NCBI RefSeq assembly: GCF_002224285.1 | Contig: NZ_CP022436.1 | Span: 2,666,001 to 2,730,000 of the forward strand | DNA length: 64,000 nt | Direction: 5' to 3' | Origin: Arthrobacter sp. YN | Lineage (GTDB): Bacteria > Actinomycetota > Actinomycetes > Actinomycetales > Micrococcaceae | The notes under the pieces: model-generated | Databases searched by the model: none | Told to the model about the DNA's origin: nothing | What the model saw: the letters and a program-made list of their open reading frames with translations, nothing else | Shown: piece after piece, positions 24,939 to 36,532 of the stretch | Numbering within the stretch: position 1 is the first letter of the stretch | How the letters are laid out: the number at the start of each line of letters is the position of its first letter | Position numbers and translations under genes: made by a program

Positions 24939-27866
24939 GTGCCCAAAGCCTTAGCTGAAGATACCGCCATCGAATCCCCGAACAGCATCCCTGTGGTTCC
25001 TGACTCCAAACCCGCGAGGCCAGACCTCTCGCGGCTGGTGGTCAAGGGTGCCCGGGAACATAACCTGCGCAACGTGGACGTCGACCTTCCGCGCGATGCC
25101 ATGATCGTGTTTACGGGACTCTCGGGTTCCGGCAAATCGTCGTTGGCTTTCGACACCATCTTCGCCGAAGGGCAGCGCCGCTACGTAGAGTCGCTCTCCG
25201 CGTACGCGCGCCAGTTCCTTGGCCAGGTAGACAAGCCTGATGTCGACTTCATCGAGGGATTGTCGCCCGCGGTCTCCATCGACCAGAAATCCACCAGCAA
25301 GAACCCGCGTTCCACCGTGGGTACCATCACCGAGATCTACGACTACATGCGGTTGTTGTGGGCCCGCGTTGGCCGCCCGCACTGCCCTGTCTGTGGCGAA
25401 CCCATCGCGCGCCAGACACCGCAGCAGATCGTTGACCAGCTTCTGGAGCTTGAGACGGGCACACGTTTCCAGGTCCTGGCCCCGGTGGTCCGCGGACGCA
25501 AGGGCGAGTTCGTTGACCTGTTCAAGGAACTGACCGCCAAGGGCTATTCCCGTGCACGTGTTGACGGCGAACTGGTCCAACTGAGCGATCCTCCCAAGCT
25601 GGGGAAGCAGTTCAAGCACACCATCGAAGTGGTGGTTGACCGCTTGGTGGTCAAGGAAGATATCAGCCAGCGGCTCACGGATTCCGTGGAGACCGCCCTG
25701 GGCCTGGCGGAGGGCCGTGTCCTGGTGGAGTTCGTGGATCTTGACGCCGCGGATCCCGGTCGCATCCGGGCCTTCTCCGAGAATCTTGCGTGCCCCAACG
25801 AGCACCCTTTGGCGATCGATGAAATTGAGCCACGCTCGTTCTCCTTCAACAACCCCTTTGGTGCCTGCTCAGCCTGCAGCGGCATCGGAACCAAGCTTGA
25901 AGTGGACGAAGAACTCATCGTCCCCAATCCTGAGCTCTCCTTGGGCGAAGGCGCCATTGCCCCGTGGTCCTTGGGAACGGCGACCACTGAGTACTGGAAC
26001 CGCCTCCTTGAGGGCCTGGCCCATGAGCTCGGCTTCTCCATGAAGACACCCTGGGAGGAGCTCTCCAAGGAAGTCCGGAACACCGTGCTGCATGGCAAGG
26101 ACCACAAGGTTGTTGTCCAGTACAAGAACCGTTTTGGCCGTGAACGCAAGTACAGCACGGGCTTTGAAGGCGCCATTCAGTACGTGCACCGGAAGCACGG
26201 GGAAACCGATTCCGAGTGGGCCCGTGACCGGTACGAAGAGTACATGCGCCAGATTCCCTGCCCTGAGTGCAATGGTGCACGCCTCAACCCGGCATCGTTG
26301 TCCGTGCTGATCAACGGCAAGTCGATTGCAGCCGTTGCTGCCATGCCGATGCGCGAGTGCGCAGAGTTCCTCGGCAGCCTGACCCTCACCAGCCGGGAAG
26401 CGCAAATTGCCAACCAGGTGCTGAAGGAGATCCAGGCCCGCCTGACCTTCCTGCTGGATGTGGGGTTGGAATACCTCAACCTCGAGCGGCCATCAGGAAC
26501 CCTGTCCGGTGGAGAGGCCCAGCGCATCCGGCTGGCAACCCAGATCGGTTCCGGCCTGGTGGGCGTCCTGTATGTCCTTGACGAGCCGTCCATCGGGCTC
26601 CACCAGCGTGACAACAGGCGACTCATCGAGACCCTGACCCGTCTGCGGGACCTCGGCAACACGCTGATTGTTGTGGAGCATGACGAAGACACCATCCACG
26701 AGGCTGACTGGGTGGTGGACATCGGACCAGGCGCCGGTGAGCACGGCGGCCAGGTGGTGCATTCAGGCACCTACAAGGAGCTGCTGGAGAACACGGATTC
26801 CCTCACGGGTGACTACCTGTCTGGACGCCGGAAGATCGATATTCCCACCAAACGCCGCAAGTACGACAAGAAGCGTGAACTCAAGGTTGTTGGTGCCCGT
26901 GAGAACAACCTGAACAATGTCGATGCCACGTTCCCGCTGGGGCTTTTTACTGCGGTGACCGGCGTCAGCGGTTCCGGCAAGTCCACGTTGGTCAACGAGA
27001 TCCTCTACAAGGTCCTCGCCAATAAGCTCAACGGCGCCAAGCAAGTGGCAGGACGTCACCGGACGGTGGCCGGCCTGGAACATCTGGACAAGGTGGTCCA
27101 CGTCGATCAAAGCCCCATCGGCCGTACTCCCCGCTCCAACCCAGCGACGTATACCGGGGTGTTCGACAACATCCGCAAGCTCTTCGCCGAGACCACCGAA
27201 GCCAAGGTTCGTGGATATCAGCCCGGACGCTTCTCATTCAACGTCAAGGGCGGTCGCTGCGAGGCCTGTTCAGGCGACGGCACGTTGAAGATCGAGATGA
27301 ACTTCCTGCCGGACGTCTATGTTCCTTGCGAGGTGTGCCATGGTGCCCGGTACAACCGGGAAACCCTTGAAGTCCACTACAAGGGCAAAACCATTGCTGA
27401 TGTCCTCAACATGCCCATTGAGGAGGGGGCGGAGTTCTTTGCTGCGTTCACGCCGATTGCGCGCCACTTGACTACTCTGGTGGACGTCGGCCTTGGCTAC
27501 GTCCGTCTGGGACAGCCGGCAACCACGTTGTCCGGTGGCGAGGCCCAGCGCGTGAAGCTTGCCGCAGAGTTGCAGAAGCGCTCCAACGGGCGCAGCATCT
27601 ATGTCTTGGACGAGCCCACCACGGGCCTGCACTTCGAGGACATCCGAAAGCTCCTTATGGTACTTCAGGGCTTGGTGGACAAAGGCAATACGGTGATCAC
27701 CATTGAGCACAACCTCGACGTCATCAAGTCTGCGGACTGGATTGTGGATCTGGGCCCCAACGGTGGCTCAGGTGGCGGAAAGATTGTTGCCACGGGAACA
27801 CCCGAACAGGTGGCAAAATCCACGGAAAGCCACACAGCCACCTTCCTGGCCGAGATTCTCGGATAG
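24939..27866 (+). CDS. uvrA: Excinuclease ABC subunit A
   Basis: 975 residues. UvrA is the DNA-damage-sensing ATPase. It has two ABC ATPase modules: the first with Walker [14 protein letters not shown], the second with [13 protein letters not shown]. Two signature/Walker B sets follow the usual UvrA order ([60 protein letters not shown]). Zinc-binding Cys clusters are visible ([21 protein letters not shown] with CEVCHG). The GTG start fits the leaderless -10 and SOS box. It acts with UvrB and UvrC, also in this window. Confidence 0.98.
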   Translation: MPKALAEDTAIESPNSIPVVPDSKPARPDLSRLVVKGAREHNLRNVDVDLPRDAMIVFTGLSGSGKSSLAFDTIFAEGQRRYVESLSAYARQFLGQVDKPDVDFIEGLSPAVSIDQKSTSKNPRSTVGTITEIYDYMRLLWARVGRPHCPVCGEPIARQTPQQIVDQLLELETGTRFQVLAPVVRGRKGEFVDLFKELTAKGYSRARVDGELVQLSDPPKLGKQFKHTIEVVVDRLVVKEDISQRLTDSVETALGLAEGRVLVEFVDLDAADPGRIRAFSENLACPNEHPLAIDEIEPRSFSFNNPFGACSACSGIGTKLEVDEELIVPNPELSLGEGAIAPWSLGTATTEYWNRLLEGLAHELGFSMKTPWEELSKEVRNTVLHGKDHKVVVQYKNRFGRERKYSTGFEGAIQYVHRKHGETDSEWARDRYEEYMRQIPCPECNGARLNPASLSVLINGKSIAAVAAMPMRECAEFLGSLTLTSREAQIANQVLKEIQARLTFLLDVGLEYLNLERPSGTLSGGEAQRIRLATQIGSGLVGVLYVLDEPSIGLHQRDNRRLIETLTRLRDLGNTLIVVEHDEDTIHEADWVVDIGPGAGEHGGQVVHSGTYKELLENTDSLTGDYLSGRRKIDIPTKRRKYDKKRELKVVGARENNLNNVDATFPLGLFTAVTGVSGSGKSTLVNEILYKVLANKLNGAKQVAGRHRTVAGLEHLDKVVHVDQSPIGRTPRSNPATYTGVFDNIRKLFAETTEAKVRGYQPGRFSFNVKGGRCEACSGDGTLKIEMNFLPDVYVPCEVCHGARYNRETLEVHYKGKTIADVLNMPIEEGAEFFAAFTPIARHLTTLVDVGLGYVRLGQPATTLSGGEAQRVKLAAELQKRSNGRSIYVLDEPTTGLHFEDIRKLLMVLQGLVDKGNTVITIEHNLDVIKSADWIVDLGPNGGSGGGKIVATGTPEQVAKSTESHTATFLAEILG

Positions 27867-27883
27867 TCGCCAGAAGTATTCCG

Positions 27884-27916
27884 GTAGCGGCATGCGAGTT
27901 TCAGGCATGCCGCTAC
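27884..27916 (+). terminator. Hairpin after uvrA
   Basis: A perfect 12-bp stem GTAGCGGCATGC/GCATGCCGCTAC with a 9-nt loop, 18 nt after the uvrA stop. No U-tract; a probable GC-rich terminator or attenuator before the HAD gene. Confidence 0.65.
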
Positions 27917-27934
27917 TCGTGAGAAACTAACCCG

Positions 27935-28651
27935 GTGACTCAAACAACGGTGCCCGTAATATTCGATCTGGACGGCACCCTTGTCGATCCGGCCGGCGGT
28001 ATCACGGGAGGAATCTCCGCCGCCCTCCGTGAATTGAACCTTCCCGTTCCTGAACAGGCCGTGCTGAATTCCATGGTGGGTCCCAAGCTCAGCGATTCCC
28101 TGATGCATTTGGCCAATGTCCCGGAAAACCTGGTCAATGAAACCATTGACCGTTACCGGCGCCACTACAAGGAGACAGGCATCGGGCAGAGCAAGCTTTA
28201 CCCCGGAATCTTCGAACTTCTTGAATACTTTGCTGAATCCGGCCGGGCGGTAGCAGTTGCTACGCAGAAGCCGCAGTCCATTGCGAGGCTCGTCCTCGAG
28301 CACCATAAAATTGCCGATTTCTTCGTCTCCATTCGCGGGGCTGCGGACAACGAGTCCCTGGAAGCGAATACGGCATCCGGCAAAGTCGAAATTGTCGGAG
28401 CAGCCTTGGCTGACCTGCATTCACAGCCGGCTGTGATGGTGGGAGACAGGCATCAGGACGTTGCAGGGGCAATGGCTAACGGCCTGGATTGCATCGGGGT
28501 GGCTTGGGGATTCGCCCCGGACGGAGAACTCGAAGAAGCCGGCGCTGTGGCCGTAGTGCACACCGCGGCCGAGCTGCGGATCAAAATTGAAGAACTTGAC
28601 GCTGTCCGTGCGGCAGCCCTGAGCGAGGTACAAAACGATGGCAGTCTTTGA
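27935..28651 (+). CDS. HAD-superfamily hydrolase, phosphoglycolate phosphatase-like
   Basis: 238 residues from GTG. HAD motif I is FDLDGTLVDP (nucleophile Asp 11, Asp 13), motif II is VAVATQKP (Thr in place of the usual Ser/Thr position), and motif IV is VMVGDRHQDVAGAMANG. The helical cap between motifs I and II fits the Gph/PgmB subgroup. Phosphoglycolate, which can form during DNA repair, is one plausible substrate given neighbouring repair genes. The gene overlaps the start of the acyltransferase gene by 14 nt. Confidence 0.88.
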   Translation: MTQTTVPVIFDLDGTLVDPAGGITGGISAALRELNLPVPEQAVLNSMVGPKLSDSLMHLANVPENLVNETIDRYRRHYKETGIGQSKLYPGIFELLEYFAESGRAVAVATQKPQSIARLVLEHHKIADFFVSIRGAADNESLEANTASGKVEIVGAALADLHSQPAVMVGDRHQDVAGAMANGLDCIGVAWGFAPDGELEEAGAVAVVHTAAELRIKIEELDAVRAAALSEVQNDGSL

Positions 28652-29306
28652 TGCGATCCGGTGGACTACCCGTGGACTGATTTCCTCCACGTGCCGGCCT
28701 ACTGTCATTGGTTTGGAGAACGTACCCAAAGAAGGGCCCTTCATTGTGGCGCCAAACCACCTTTCCTTCCTTGACAGCGTGATCGTCCAGGCCCTGATGC
28801 CGCGTCCGGTCGCCTTCTTTGCCAAGGCCGAGTACTTCACCACCAAGGGCGTTAAAGGCGCCGTCATGAAGTCCTTCTTCGAGGCGGTAGGATCCATTCC
28901 GGTGGAGCGCGGTGAGCAGGCTGCCAGCGTGCAGGCGCTCAAGACCTTGCTGGACATCCTCGAGTCGGGCAAGGGCATCGGCATCTACCCCGAGGGCACC
29001 AGATCCCGCGATGGCATCCTTTACCGTGGACGCACGGGCGTGGGGTGGCTTGCCCTGACCACAGGCGCGCCTGTCATTCCCGTGGGCCTGATCGGAACCG
29101 AAAAGCTGCAGCCTGCGGACAAAAACGCAGTAAGGCCGCAGCACTTCACCATGAAGGTCGGCGAGCCGCTCTATTTCGAGAAGACCGGGCCTGACCACTC
29201 GCTTCCGGCACGCAGGGAAGTCACCGATAGAATCATGGACGCCATCGCCGTGCTCAGCGGCCAGGAACGCTCTGCAAGCTACAACCAGAGCAAATCCGTC
29301 GACTAG
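28638..29306 (+). CDS. 1-acyl-sn-glycerol-3-phosphate acyltransferase (PlsC family)
   Basis: 222 residues. The catalytic H-x4-D motif is NHLSFLDS (His 41, Asp 46), followed by the phosphate-binding YPEGTRSRDG motif. N-terminal residues 10-40 are moderately hydrophobic, consistent with a peripheral membrane enzyme. It would convert lysophosphatidate to phosphatidate in phospholipid synthesis. The GAGG ribosome site lies within the HAD gene, so the two are translationally linked. Confidence 0.92.
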   Translation: MAVFDAIRWTTRGLISSTCRPTVIGLENVPKEGPFIVAPNHLSFLDSVIVQALMPRPVAFFAKAEYFTTKGVKGAVMKSFFEAVGSIPVERGEQAASVQALKTLLDILESGKGIGIYPEGTRSRDGILYRGRTGVGWLALTTGAPVIPVGLIGTEKLQPADKNAVRPQHFTMKVGEPLYFEKTGPDHSLPARREVTDRIMDAIAVLSGQERSASYNQSKSVD

Positions 29307-29355
29307 CAGCAGCTGCCGCCGCGATGACGTGGCTTTGGCTGTCGTTCCGGTTCAC

Positions 29356-29361
29356 TAGACT
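29356..29361 (+). promoter_or_regulatory. -10 element (TAGACT) of uvrC, leaderless
   Basis: TAGACT, 6 nt, then GTG 29368. A weak TTTGGC lies about 16 nt upstream. No Shine-Dalgarno. Confidence 0.55.
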
Positions 29362-29367
29362 GGAAAC

Positions 29368-31383
29368 GTGGCAGATCCAGCAAGTTACCGGCCCCAAACG
29401 GGTGAGATTCCCACCACCCCGGGCGTCTATCGATTCCGCGACCCCCATGGCCGGGTCATCTACGTGGGCAAGGCGAAGAACCTCAGGTCCAGGCTTAATT
29501 CCTACTTCGCCAACCCTGCAGGGCTGCTTCCCAAGACCCACGCCATGGTGCATGCGGCCAGCAGCGTCGAGTGGACCGTGGTGGGCAGCGAGCTGGAATC
29601 GTTGCAGCTGGAATACACGTGGATCAAAGAATTCAAGCCGCGCTTCAACGTAGTTTTCCGCGACGACAAAACCTATCCCTACCTTGCCGTCACCATGGGG
29701 GAGAAGTACCCCCGGGTGCAGGTCATGCGGGGTGAGCGCAGGAAGGGCACCAGGTACTTCGGCCCCTACACCGCCGGTGCCATCCGCGAAACAATGGATA
29801 CCCTCCTGAGGGTTTTCCCGGTCCGCAGCTGCAGCGCGGGCGTCTTCAAGCGCGCGGAATCCAGCGGGCGTCCTTGCCTGCTCGGCTACATCGACAAATG
29901 TACGGCCCCCTGCGTCGGCCGCGTGAGTCCGGACGAACACCGCAACCTCGCCGAGGATTTCTGTTCTTTTATGGGCGGCGAAGCGAAGCGCTTCATAGGC
30001 CGCTTGGAAAAGGACATGGCAGCAGCCGTCGCCGAACTCGACTATGAGCGGGCTGCCGGGCTCAGGGACGACATCATCGCGCTGCGGAAAGTCTTTGAGC
30101 GCAATGCCGTGGTCCTCGCCGAAGATACCGACGCTGACGTCTTCGCCCTCCACGACGACGAACTGGAGGCTTCCGTGCAGGTCTTCCACGTCCGCGGTGG
30201 CCGGGTCCGCGGACAGCGCGGCTGGGTTGTGGAGAAGGTCGAAGACGCGACGACCCCTGAGCTGATCGAACATTTGCTCGAGCAGGTCTACGGAGAAGAC
30301 AGCGAGGTCCAGGGACGGATTCCCCGGGAAGTCCTGGTGCCGGAAGCGCCCAGCAACCATGCCGAACTCACTGAGTGGCTGGGCGGGCTGCGTGGTGCCA
30401 AGGTGGACATCCGCGTGCCCCAGCGTGGTGACAAGGCCGCCCTGATGTCCACGGTGCGCGAGAACGCGGAGCAGGCCCTTAAACTGCACAAGACCCGCAG
30501 GGCCGGCGACATCACTGTCCGCTCCGTGGCGCTTCAGGAATTGCAGGAAGCCCTGGAAATCCCGGTTCCCTTGCTGCGGATAGAGTGCTTCGATATCTCG
30601 CATGTGCAGGGCACCAACGTGGTGGCCTCCATGGTGGTGGTGGAGGACGGGCTGCCCAAGAAAGCGGACTACCGAAAATTCTCCATCACGGGCGCAGCGG
30701 CAGCTGACGACACCGCGGCAATGCACGACGTCCTGACCCGGCGGTTCCGGCATTACCTGACGGACAAGGCTGCCCAGGTCCCCGTGGTGTCCGGCGAGAT
30801 CGTCAACCCGACGCGTGCGGGGGCCAAAAGCGCCACCGATGCCCCGCCGTCGGACCCCGCCATGCCGGCCCCCAAGGCCAAGTTCGCCTACCCGCCCAAC
30901 CTGGTGGTGGTGGATGGAGGCCAGCCGCAGGTCAACGCTGCCAAGCGTGCGCTGGCGGAGCTCGGCATCGACGACGTCTACGTGGTGGGCCTTGCCAAGC
31001 GCCTGGAAGAAGTCTGGCTGCCGGACAGCGACTTCCCGGTCATCCTGCCGAGGACATCGCAGGGACTGTATTTGCTTCAACGGATCCGTGACGAAGCCCA
31101 CCGCTTCGCCATCACTTTCCATCGGCAGAAGCGGGGGAAGGCCATGACGGTATCCGTCCTGGACGGGGTGCCGGGCCTGGGTGAAGCCAAGCGCAAGGCT
31201 TTGGTGGCGCACTTCGGCTCGCTTAGGAAGATCAAGGCGGCTTCCGTTGAAGAGCTCACGTCCGCGAAAGGCATTGGTCCTGCGTTGGCAGCTGCCGTGG
31301 TTCAACACCTGGGTTCCACGGAAGACTCCGCCGGGGCAGTCCCGGCGATCAACATGACCACCGGCGAAATCCTTGAATCTTAG
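29368..31383 (+). CDS. uvrC: Excinuclease ABC subunit C
   Basis: 671 residues, somewhat long for UvrC. N-terminal GIY-YIG nuclease (PGVYRFRD and [18 protein letters not shown]), a Cys-rich region ([15 protein letters not shown]), a UVR motif near residues 205-240 that contacts UvrB, an RNase H-like nuclease ([25 protein letters not shown]) and C-terminal tandem HhH motifs ([26 protein letters not shown]). A roughly 40-residue Ala/Pro-rich insert (about 475-510) separates parts of the RNase H-like domain. UvrC makes both incisions in nucleotide excision repair. Confidence 0.97.
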   Translation: MADPASYRPQTGEIPTTPGVYRFRDPHGRVIYVGKAKNLRSRLNSYFANPAGLLPKTHAMVHAASSVEWTVVGSELESLQLEYTWIKEFKPRFNVVFRDDKTYPYLAVTMGEKYPRVQVMRGERRKGTRYFGPYTAGAIRETMDTLLRVFPVRSCSAGVFKRAESSGRPCLLGYIDKCTAPCVGRVSPDEHRNLAEDFCSFMGGEAKRFIGRLEKDMAAAVAELDYERAAGLRDDIIALRKVFERNAVVLAEDTDADVFALHDDELEASVQVFHVRGGRVRGQRGWVVEKVEDATTPELIEHLLEQVYGEDSEVQGRIPREVLVPEAPSNHAELTEWLGGLRGAKVDIRVPQRGDKAALMSTVRENAEQALKLHKTRRAGDITVRSVALQELQEALEIPVPLLRIECFDISHVQGTNVVASMVVVEDGLPKKADYRKFSITGAAAADDTAAMHDVLTRRFRHYLTDKAAQVPVVSGEIVNPTRAGAKSATDAPPSDPAMPAPKAKFAYPPNLVVVDGGQPQVNAAKRALAELGIDDVYVVGLAKRLEEVWLPDSDFPVILPRTSQGLYLLQRIRDEAHRFAITFHRQKRGKAMTVSVLDGVPGLGEAKRKALVAHFGSLRKIKAASVEELTSAKGIGPALAAAVVQHLGSTEDSAGAVPAINMTTGEILES

Positions 31384-31512
31384 CTAGGGTTAGAACTTGG
31401 CCGATGGCCGCATCAGCGGTTACCGGCGCTTGAACATGTCGAGGGTGCGCTGACCCAACGGGAGCGCACCACAGGCTGTAAACACCACTTCGGACGAAAC
31501 GGGGAACAACTC

Positions 31513-32436
31513 ATGGATGAGGCAACGGCAGGGTCCGGAACGGAGCAGGACGGCCTCACGCCCGTCAAGCCCCCGGAGGCGGAACTGCTGGTCGTCACCG
31601 GCATGTCCGGGGCGGGGCGCAGTACGGCCTCGGATGCCTTGGAAGACCACGGCTGGTACGTGGTGGACAACCTCCCGCCGCAGATGCTGGGAACCCTGGC
31701 CGAAATTGTCTCGCATGCTCCCAAATCCATTCCCAAGCTGGCAGTGGTGGTGGATGTCCGCAGCAAGGACCTCTTCACTGACATCCAGACGGCGCTGGGC
31801 GCGCTCAGCGCCAGCGGCATCACCTTCCGGGTGCTGTTCCTGGATGCCAATGACGACGTCCTGGTCCGCCGTTTTGAGCAAGGACGCCGTCCGCATCCCC
31901 TGCAGGGCGGCGGCAGGATCCTCGACGGCATCGGGGTTGAGCGCGAGGTCCTGCGGGAACTGCGCGAGCATGCCGACGTCGTGCTGGACACATCCGACTT
32001 CAATGTCCACGGCCTGGCGACAGCCATCACCGAACTGTTCAGCGACACAGGCCCGGTAACCCTGCGCCTGAACGTCATGAGCTTTGGATTCAAGTACGGC
32101 CTCCCCGTGGACGCCAACTTCGTAGCCGATGCCCGCTTCATTCCCAACCCGCATTGGGTTCCCAAACTTCGGCCGCATACAGGGCTGGATGAGGATGTCA
32201 GCAATTACGTGCTCGCCGCCGATGGCGTGCACGAGTTCGTGGACAGGTACGTCCGGGCCTTGGAGCCTGTCCTGGATGGCTACCGCCAGGAGAACAAGCA
32301 CTACGCCACCTTGGCCGTTGGCTGCACCGGAGGCAAGCACCGTTCGGTGGCGGTCGCCGTCGAACTTTCCAAGCGTTTGGCGCAGTATCCCCGTGTCACC
32401 GTCACCACCACCCACCGCGACCTGGGACGCGAGTAG
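31513..32436 (+). CDS. rapZ: RNase adapter protein RapZ / nucleotide-binding YvcJ
   Basis: 307 residues; a GGGGAA ribosome site precedes the ATG. P-loop GMSGAGRST at residues 30-38, the [11 protein letters not shown] strand, [11 protein letters not shown], and the C-terminal domain with [18 protein letters not shown] and [12 protein letters not shown] typical of RapZ. In E. coli it guides RNase E to GlmZ; in Gram-positives (YvcJ) it binds nucleotides and the role is less clear. Start of the conserved rapZ-yvcK-whiA cluster, after a 129-nt gap from uvrC. Confidence 0.95.
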   Translation: MDEATAGSGTEQDGLTPVKPPEAELLVVTGMSGAGRSTASDALEDHGWYVVDNLPPQMLGTLAEIVSHAPKSIPKLAVVVDVRSKDLFTDIQTALGALSASGITFRVLFLDANDDVLVRRFEQGRRPHPLQGGGRILDGIGVEREVLRELREHADVVLDTSDFNVHGLATAITELFSDTGPVTLRLNVMSFGFKYGLPVDANFVADARFIPNPHWVPKLRPHTGLDEDVSNYVLAADGVHEFVDRYVRALEPVLDGYRQENKHYATLAVGCTGGKHRSVAVAVELSKRLAQYPRVTVTTTHRDLGRE

Positions 32437-33452
32437 TGGGCGTCCTCACGGGCCCGCTGCCCCTGATTCCGCCCAAAGGCGTTCCCGGCAGCCAGCAGAA
32501 GAAAAGTCCGTCAGTGGTTGCCCTGGGTGGCGGTCACGGACTGGCGGCGTCGCTGTCGGCACTGCGCTTGCTCACCTCCGAGCTGACGGCAATCGTCACA
32601 GTAGCGGACGACGGCGGCTCATCCGGGCGTCTCCGCGAGGAGTACGGCGTCCTTCCGCCCGGGGACCTGCGGATGGCGCTCAGCGCCCTGTGCGACGATA
32701 CCGACTGGGGCCGGACCTGGCGGGACGTCATGCAGCACCGTTTCAATGCCGGGTCCGCCAAAGGCGGCTCACTGGACCATCACGCCATGGGCAATCTGCT
32801 GATCGTGACCCTGTGGGAGCTCTTGGGAGACACAGTTGCCGGCCTGAAGTGGGCCGGCGCCCTGCTGGGAGCCAGGGGCCAGGTTCTGCCCATGTCCAGC
32901 GTTCCCCTTACCATTGAGGGCCAGGCCCACCTTGACCTTCCGGGGGGCGGCCAGGAACTCCGTACGGTCCGGGGCCAAGCCAAGTGTGCTGTTGCGGGCA
33001 AGCTGGAAGACGTCAGGCTGTTGCCTGAGGATGCTCCAGCCTGCACAGAAGCCCTGACGGCCATCGAACTGGCGGACTGGGTCATTCTTGGACCCGGCTC
33101 CTGGTACACCTCCGTCCTGCCGCATCTGCTGCTGCCTGAGCTGCGCCAAGCCCTGGGCGACACCGCTGCGAAGCGCTGCCTCACCATGAACCTTGACGTC
33201 GAAACCAAGGAAACCTCAGGCATGACAGCCGCGGATCATCTGGACGTCCTGCGCCGCTATGCACCTGAGTTCAGCGTCGATGTGGTACTTGCGGATCCTG
33301 CTGCGATCCAGGACCTCAAAGCCTTCGAGAAGGCCGCGGGGATGATCGGGGCTGAAGTGGTGTTGGGTAGAGTAGGGGCGTCGAGGCGACGCCCCGTCCA
33401 TGATCCACTGCTGCTGGCAGCGGCGTACCACGATATTTTCGGGAACAGTTAG
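32436..33452 (+). CDS. Gluconeogenesis factor YvcK/CuvA (CofD-like)
   Basis: 338 residues; the GTG start shares one base with the rapZ stop. CofD-like Rossmann fold with ALGGGHGLAASLSALR, TVADDGGSSGRLREEYGVLPPGDLRMAL and ILGPGSWYTSVLPHLL. YvcK/CuvA binds UDP-sugars and is needed for growth on gluconeogenic carbon and for cell-wall integrity. It has a small basic C-terminal end before whiA (9 nt). Often annotated as a 2-phospho-L-lactate transferase relative, but the genomic context marks YvcK. Confidence 0.93.
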   Translation: MGVLTGPLPLIPPKGVPGSQQKKSPSVVALGGGHGLAASLSALRLLTSELTAIVTVADDGGSSGRLREEYGVLPPGDLRMALSALCDDTDWGRTWRDVMQHRFNAGSAKGGSLDHHAMGNLLIVTLWELLGDTVAGLKWAGALLGARGQVLPMSSVPLTIEGQAHLDLPGGGQELRTVRGQAKCAVAGKLEDVRLLPEDAPACTEALTAIELADWVILGPGSWYTSVLPHLLLPELRQALGDTAAKRCLTMNLDVETKETSGMTAADHLDVLRRYAPEFSVDVVLADPAAIQDLKAFEKAAGMIGAEVVLGRVGASRRRPVHDPLLLAAAYHDIFGNS

Positions 33453-33461
33453 GAATACGCG

Positions 33462-34442
33462 ATGGCACTTACTGCGTCGGTCAAGGACGAACTGTCCCGG
33501 CTGGACATCAAAAAATCTTCAGTCCGCAAGGCTGAAGTTTCGGCAATGCTCCGCTTCGCGGGCGGCCTGCACATCATTTCGGGCAGGATCGTCATCGAAG
33601 CTGAAGTCGACCTCGCTTCCACGGCACGCCGCCTCCGGGCCGCGATCGCGGAAGTTTACGGCCACCAGAGCGAAATCATCGTCGTTTCCGGAGGCGGCCT
33701 GCGCCGGGGGAGCCGCTACGTTGTGCGTGTGGTCCGGGACGGCGAGGCACTCGCCCGCCAGACGGGCCTGCTGGACGGGCGCGGCCGCCCAGTGCGCGGG
33801 CTGCCCTCGGTGGTGGTCAACGGCTCGGCTGCAGACGCCGAGGCTGTCTGGCGGGGAGCGTTCCTCGCCCACGGTTCGCTCACCGAGCCCGGACGTTCTT
33901 CATCTCTGGAAGTTACTTGCCCCGGCCCCGAATCGGCGCTGGCGCTCGTTGGAGCTGCCCGGCGGCTCGGCATCCAGGCCAAGGCCCGTGAGGTGCGTGG
34001 AGTGGACCGCGTGGTCATCCGTGACGGAGACACCATTGCTGCCCTCCTGACCCGGATGGGAGCCCATGACGCCCTGATGGTTTGGGAAGAGCGGCGCATG
34101 CGCAAGGAAGTCCGGGCTACAGCCAACAGGCTTGCCAACTTTGATGACGCCAACCTGCGCCGTTCCGCCCAGGCAGCAGTGGCCGCGGGTGCCAGGGTGG
34201 ATCGTGCCCTCGAAATCTTGGGAGACGACGTCCCGGACCACCTCAAGTACGCGGGGGAGCTCCGTGTTGCCCACAAGCAGGCCAGCCTGGATGAACTCGG
34301 ACGCCTTGCGGATCCGCCCATGACCAAGGACGCCATCGCGGGTCGCATCCGCCGCCTCCTCGCCATGGCGGATAAACGTGCCCTTGACCTGGGCATCCCG
34401 GGTACTGAGGCAAATGTGACTCCGGAAATGATGGACGAGTAG
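33462..34442 (+). CDS. whiA: DNA-binding protein WhiA
   Basis: 326 residues with AGGA 8 nt upstream. An N-terminal LAGLIDADG-like degenerate homing-endonuclease fold ([22 protein letters not shown]) and a C-terminal helix-turn-helix ([36 protein letters not shown] with [13 protein letters not shown]). In Streptomyces WhiA with WhiB controls sporulation septation; in non-sporulating actinobacteria it links division to metabolism. Third gene of the rapZ-yvcK-whiA unit. Confidence 0.96.
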   Translation: MALTASVKDELSRLDIKKSSVRKAEVSAMLRFAGGLHIISGRIVIEAEVDLASTARRLRAAIAEVYGHQSEIIVVSGGGLRRGSRYVVRVVRDGEALARQTGLLDGRGRPVRGLPSVVVNGSAADAEAVWRGAFLAHGSLTEPGRSSSLEVTCPGPESALALVGAARRLGIQAKAREVRGVDRVVIRDGDTIAALLTRMGAHDALMVWEERRMRKEVRATANRLANFDDANLRRSAQAAVAAGARVDRALEILGDDVPDHLKYAGELRVAHKQASLDELGRLADPPMTKDAIAGRIRRLLAMADKRALDLGIPGTEANVTPEMMDE

Positions 34443-34542
34443 TCCGCACCCATAGAATCGAAAATGCGTGGAGGAAATACTGCGAGGCCACCCGGGGTTG
34501 TTCCCGATGGAGGCAAGAGCCAAGCTTCTTCGCCAAGGATTT

Positions 34543-34562
34543 CCGGCCGGCATGCTGGCCGG
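34543..34562. promoter_or_regulatory. Near-perfect 20-bp palindrome in the sodA leader
   Basis: CCGGCCGGCATGCTGGCCGG is a palindrome with a single mismatched pair, 55 nt before the sodA start. A -10-like TAGAAT at 34453-34458 upstream would place it in the sodA leader. It may be a whiA terminator or an operator. Confidence 0.4.
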
Positions 34563-34617
34563 ATGACATAACGAGAGTTACCAACCCGGACGTCAGTCCA
34601 TTACATTGGAGGATTTC

Positions 34618-35241
34618 GTGACAGAGTACGTTCTGCCCGAGCTCGGCTACGACTATGCAGCACTCGAGCCGCACATTTCGGCAAAGATCATGGAGCTGCA
34701 CCACAGCAAGCACCATGCGGCTTACGTTGCAGGCGCCAACAATGCCCTCTCCCAGCTGGCTGATGCCCGCGAGAAGGGTGACTACGCCAACATCAACCGC
34801 CTCTCCAAGGACCTCGCGTTCCACACCGGCGGACACATCAACCACTCCGTTTTCTGGAACAACATCTCCCCGGACGGCGGCGACAAGCCCGAAGGTGAGC
34901 TCGCAGCAGCCATCGACGACGCTTTTGGTTCGTTCGACGCTTTCCGTGCACAGTTCAGCGCTGCCGCCCTTGGCCTGCAGGGCTCCGGCTGGGCATTCCT
35001 GGCGTACGAGCCCATCGGCGGCAACCTGCTCATCGAGCAGCTTTACGATCAGCAGGGCAACGTTGCAGTAGGCACCACGCCGCTGCTGATGCTGGACATG
35101 TGGGAGCACGCCTTCTACCTGGACTACGTAAACGTCAAGGCTGACTACGTCAAGGCCTTCTGGAACATCGTCAACTGGGCGGACGTTGCCAAGCGCTTCG
35201 AAGCTGCGCGCGCCAACGCCACGGGCCTCATCGTCCTTTAG
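34618..35241 (+). CDS. sodA: Superoxide dismutase, predicted Mn type
   Basis: 207 residues from GTG 34618, with GGAGGA 4 nt upstream. The Fe/Mn SOD fold has metal ligands in [16 protein letters not shown] and LDMWEHAFY. The C-terminal half closely follows the mycobacterial enzymes ([18 protein letters not shown]). Residue 145 is Gln (LYDQQG), the position where mycobacterial Fe-SOD has His and Mn-SOD has Gln, so manganese is expected. No secretion signal. The gene is monocistronic with a strong downstream hairpin. Confidence 0.96.
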   Translation: MTEYVLPELGYDYAALEPHISAKIMELHHSKHHAAYVAGANNALSQLADAREKGDYANINRLSKDLAFHTGGHINHSVFWNNISPDGGDKPEGELAAAIDDAFGSFDAFRAQFSAAALGLQGSGWAFLAYEPIGGNLLIEQLYDQQGNVAVGTTPLLMLDMWEHAFYLDYVNVKADYVKAFWNIVNWADVAKRFEAARANATGLIVL

Positions 35242-35310
35242 TTGGTGAGCCCCGGTTCACGCCGATGTAACAAAAGTCACTTTTTGCGTGAATTGGGGCC
35301 AAATGCTGGA

Positions 35311-35342
35311 AAGCCTGCCTCCGCAGTTGCGGGGGCAGGCTT
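35311..35342 (+). terminator. Terminator after sodA
   Basis: A 15-bp stem (35311-35325 with 35328-35342), one G-T wobble and a 2-nt apparent loop, so the top pairs will open. It is followed by AGTTAAA. Confidence 0.8.
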
Positions 35343-35506
35343 AGTTAAACGTAAGATGGATCACGGAAGGCGGTTAGCCTTCAGCAACGTGGCTGGTCGC
35401 CCTCCGATCTGATAATCACCTCTGCCCAAAGACGTGCGGGGTCTGTTAGTTGGAAATAATAAATCCGACTCACTAGGCGTGCTTGCAAGAGCACCAAGGA
35501 GATTGA

Positions 35507-36523
<1,017 letters not shown>

Positions 36524-36532
36524 GGTAGACAC

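Noticed and set aside
29254..31308. 684-codon minus-strand frame opposite uvrC
   Set aside because: A typical high-GC antisense shadow of uvrC, no domain.
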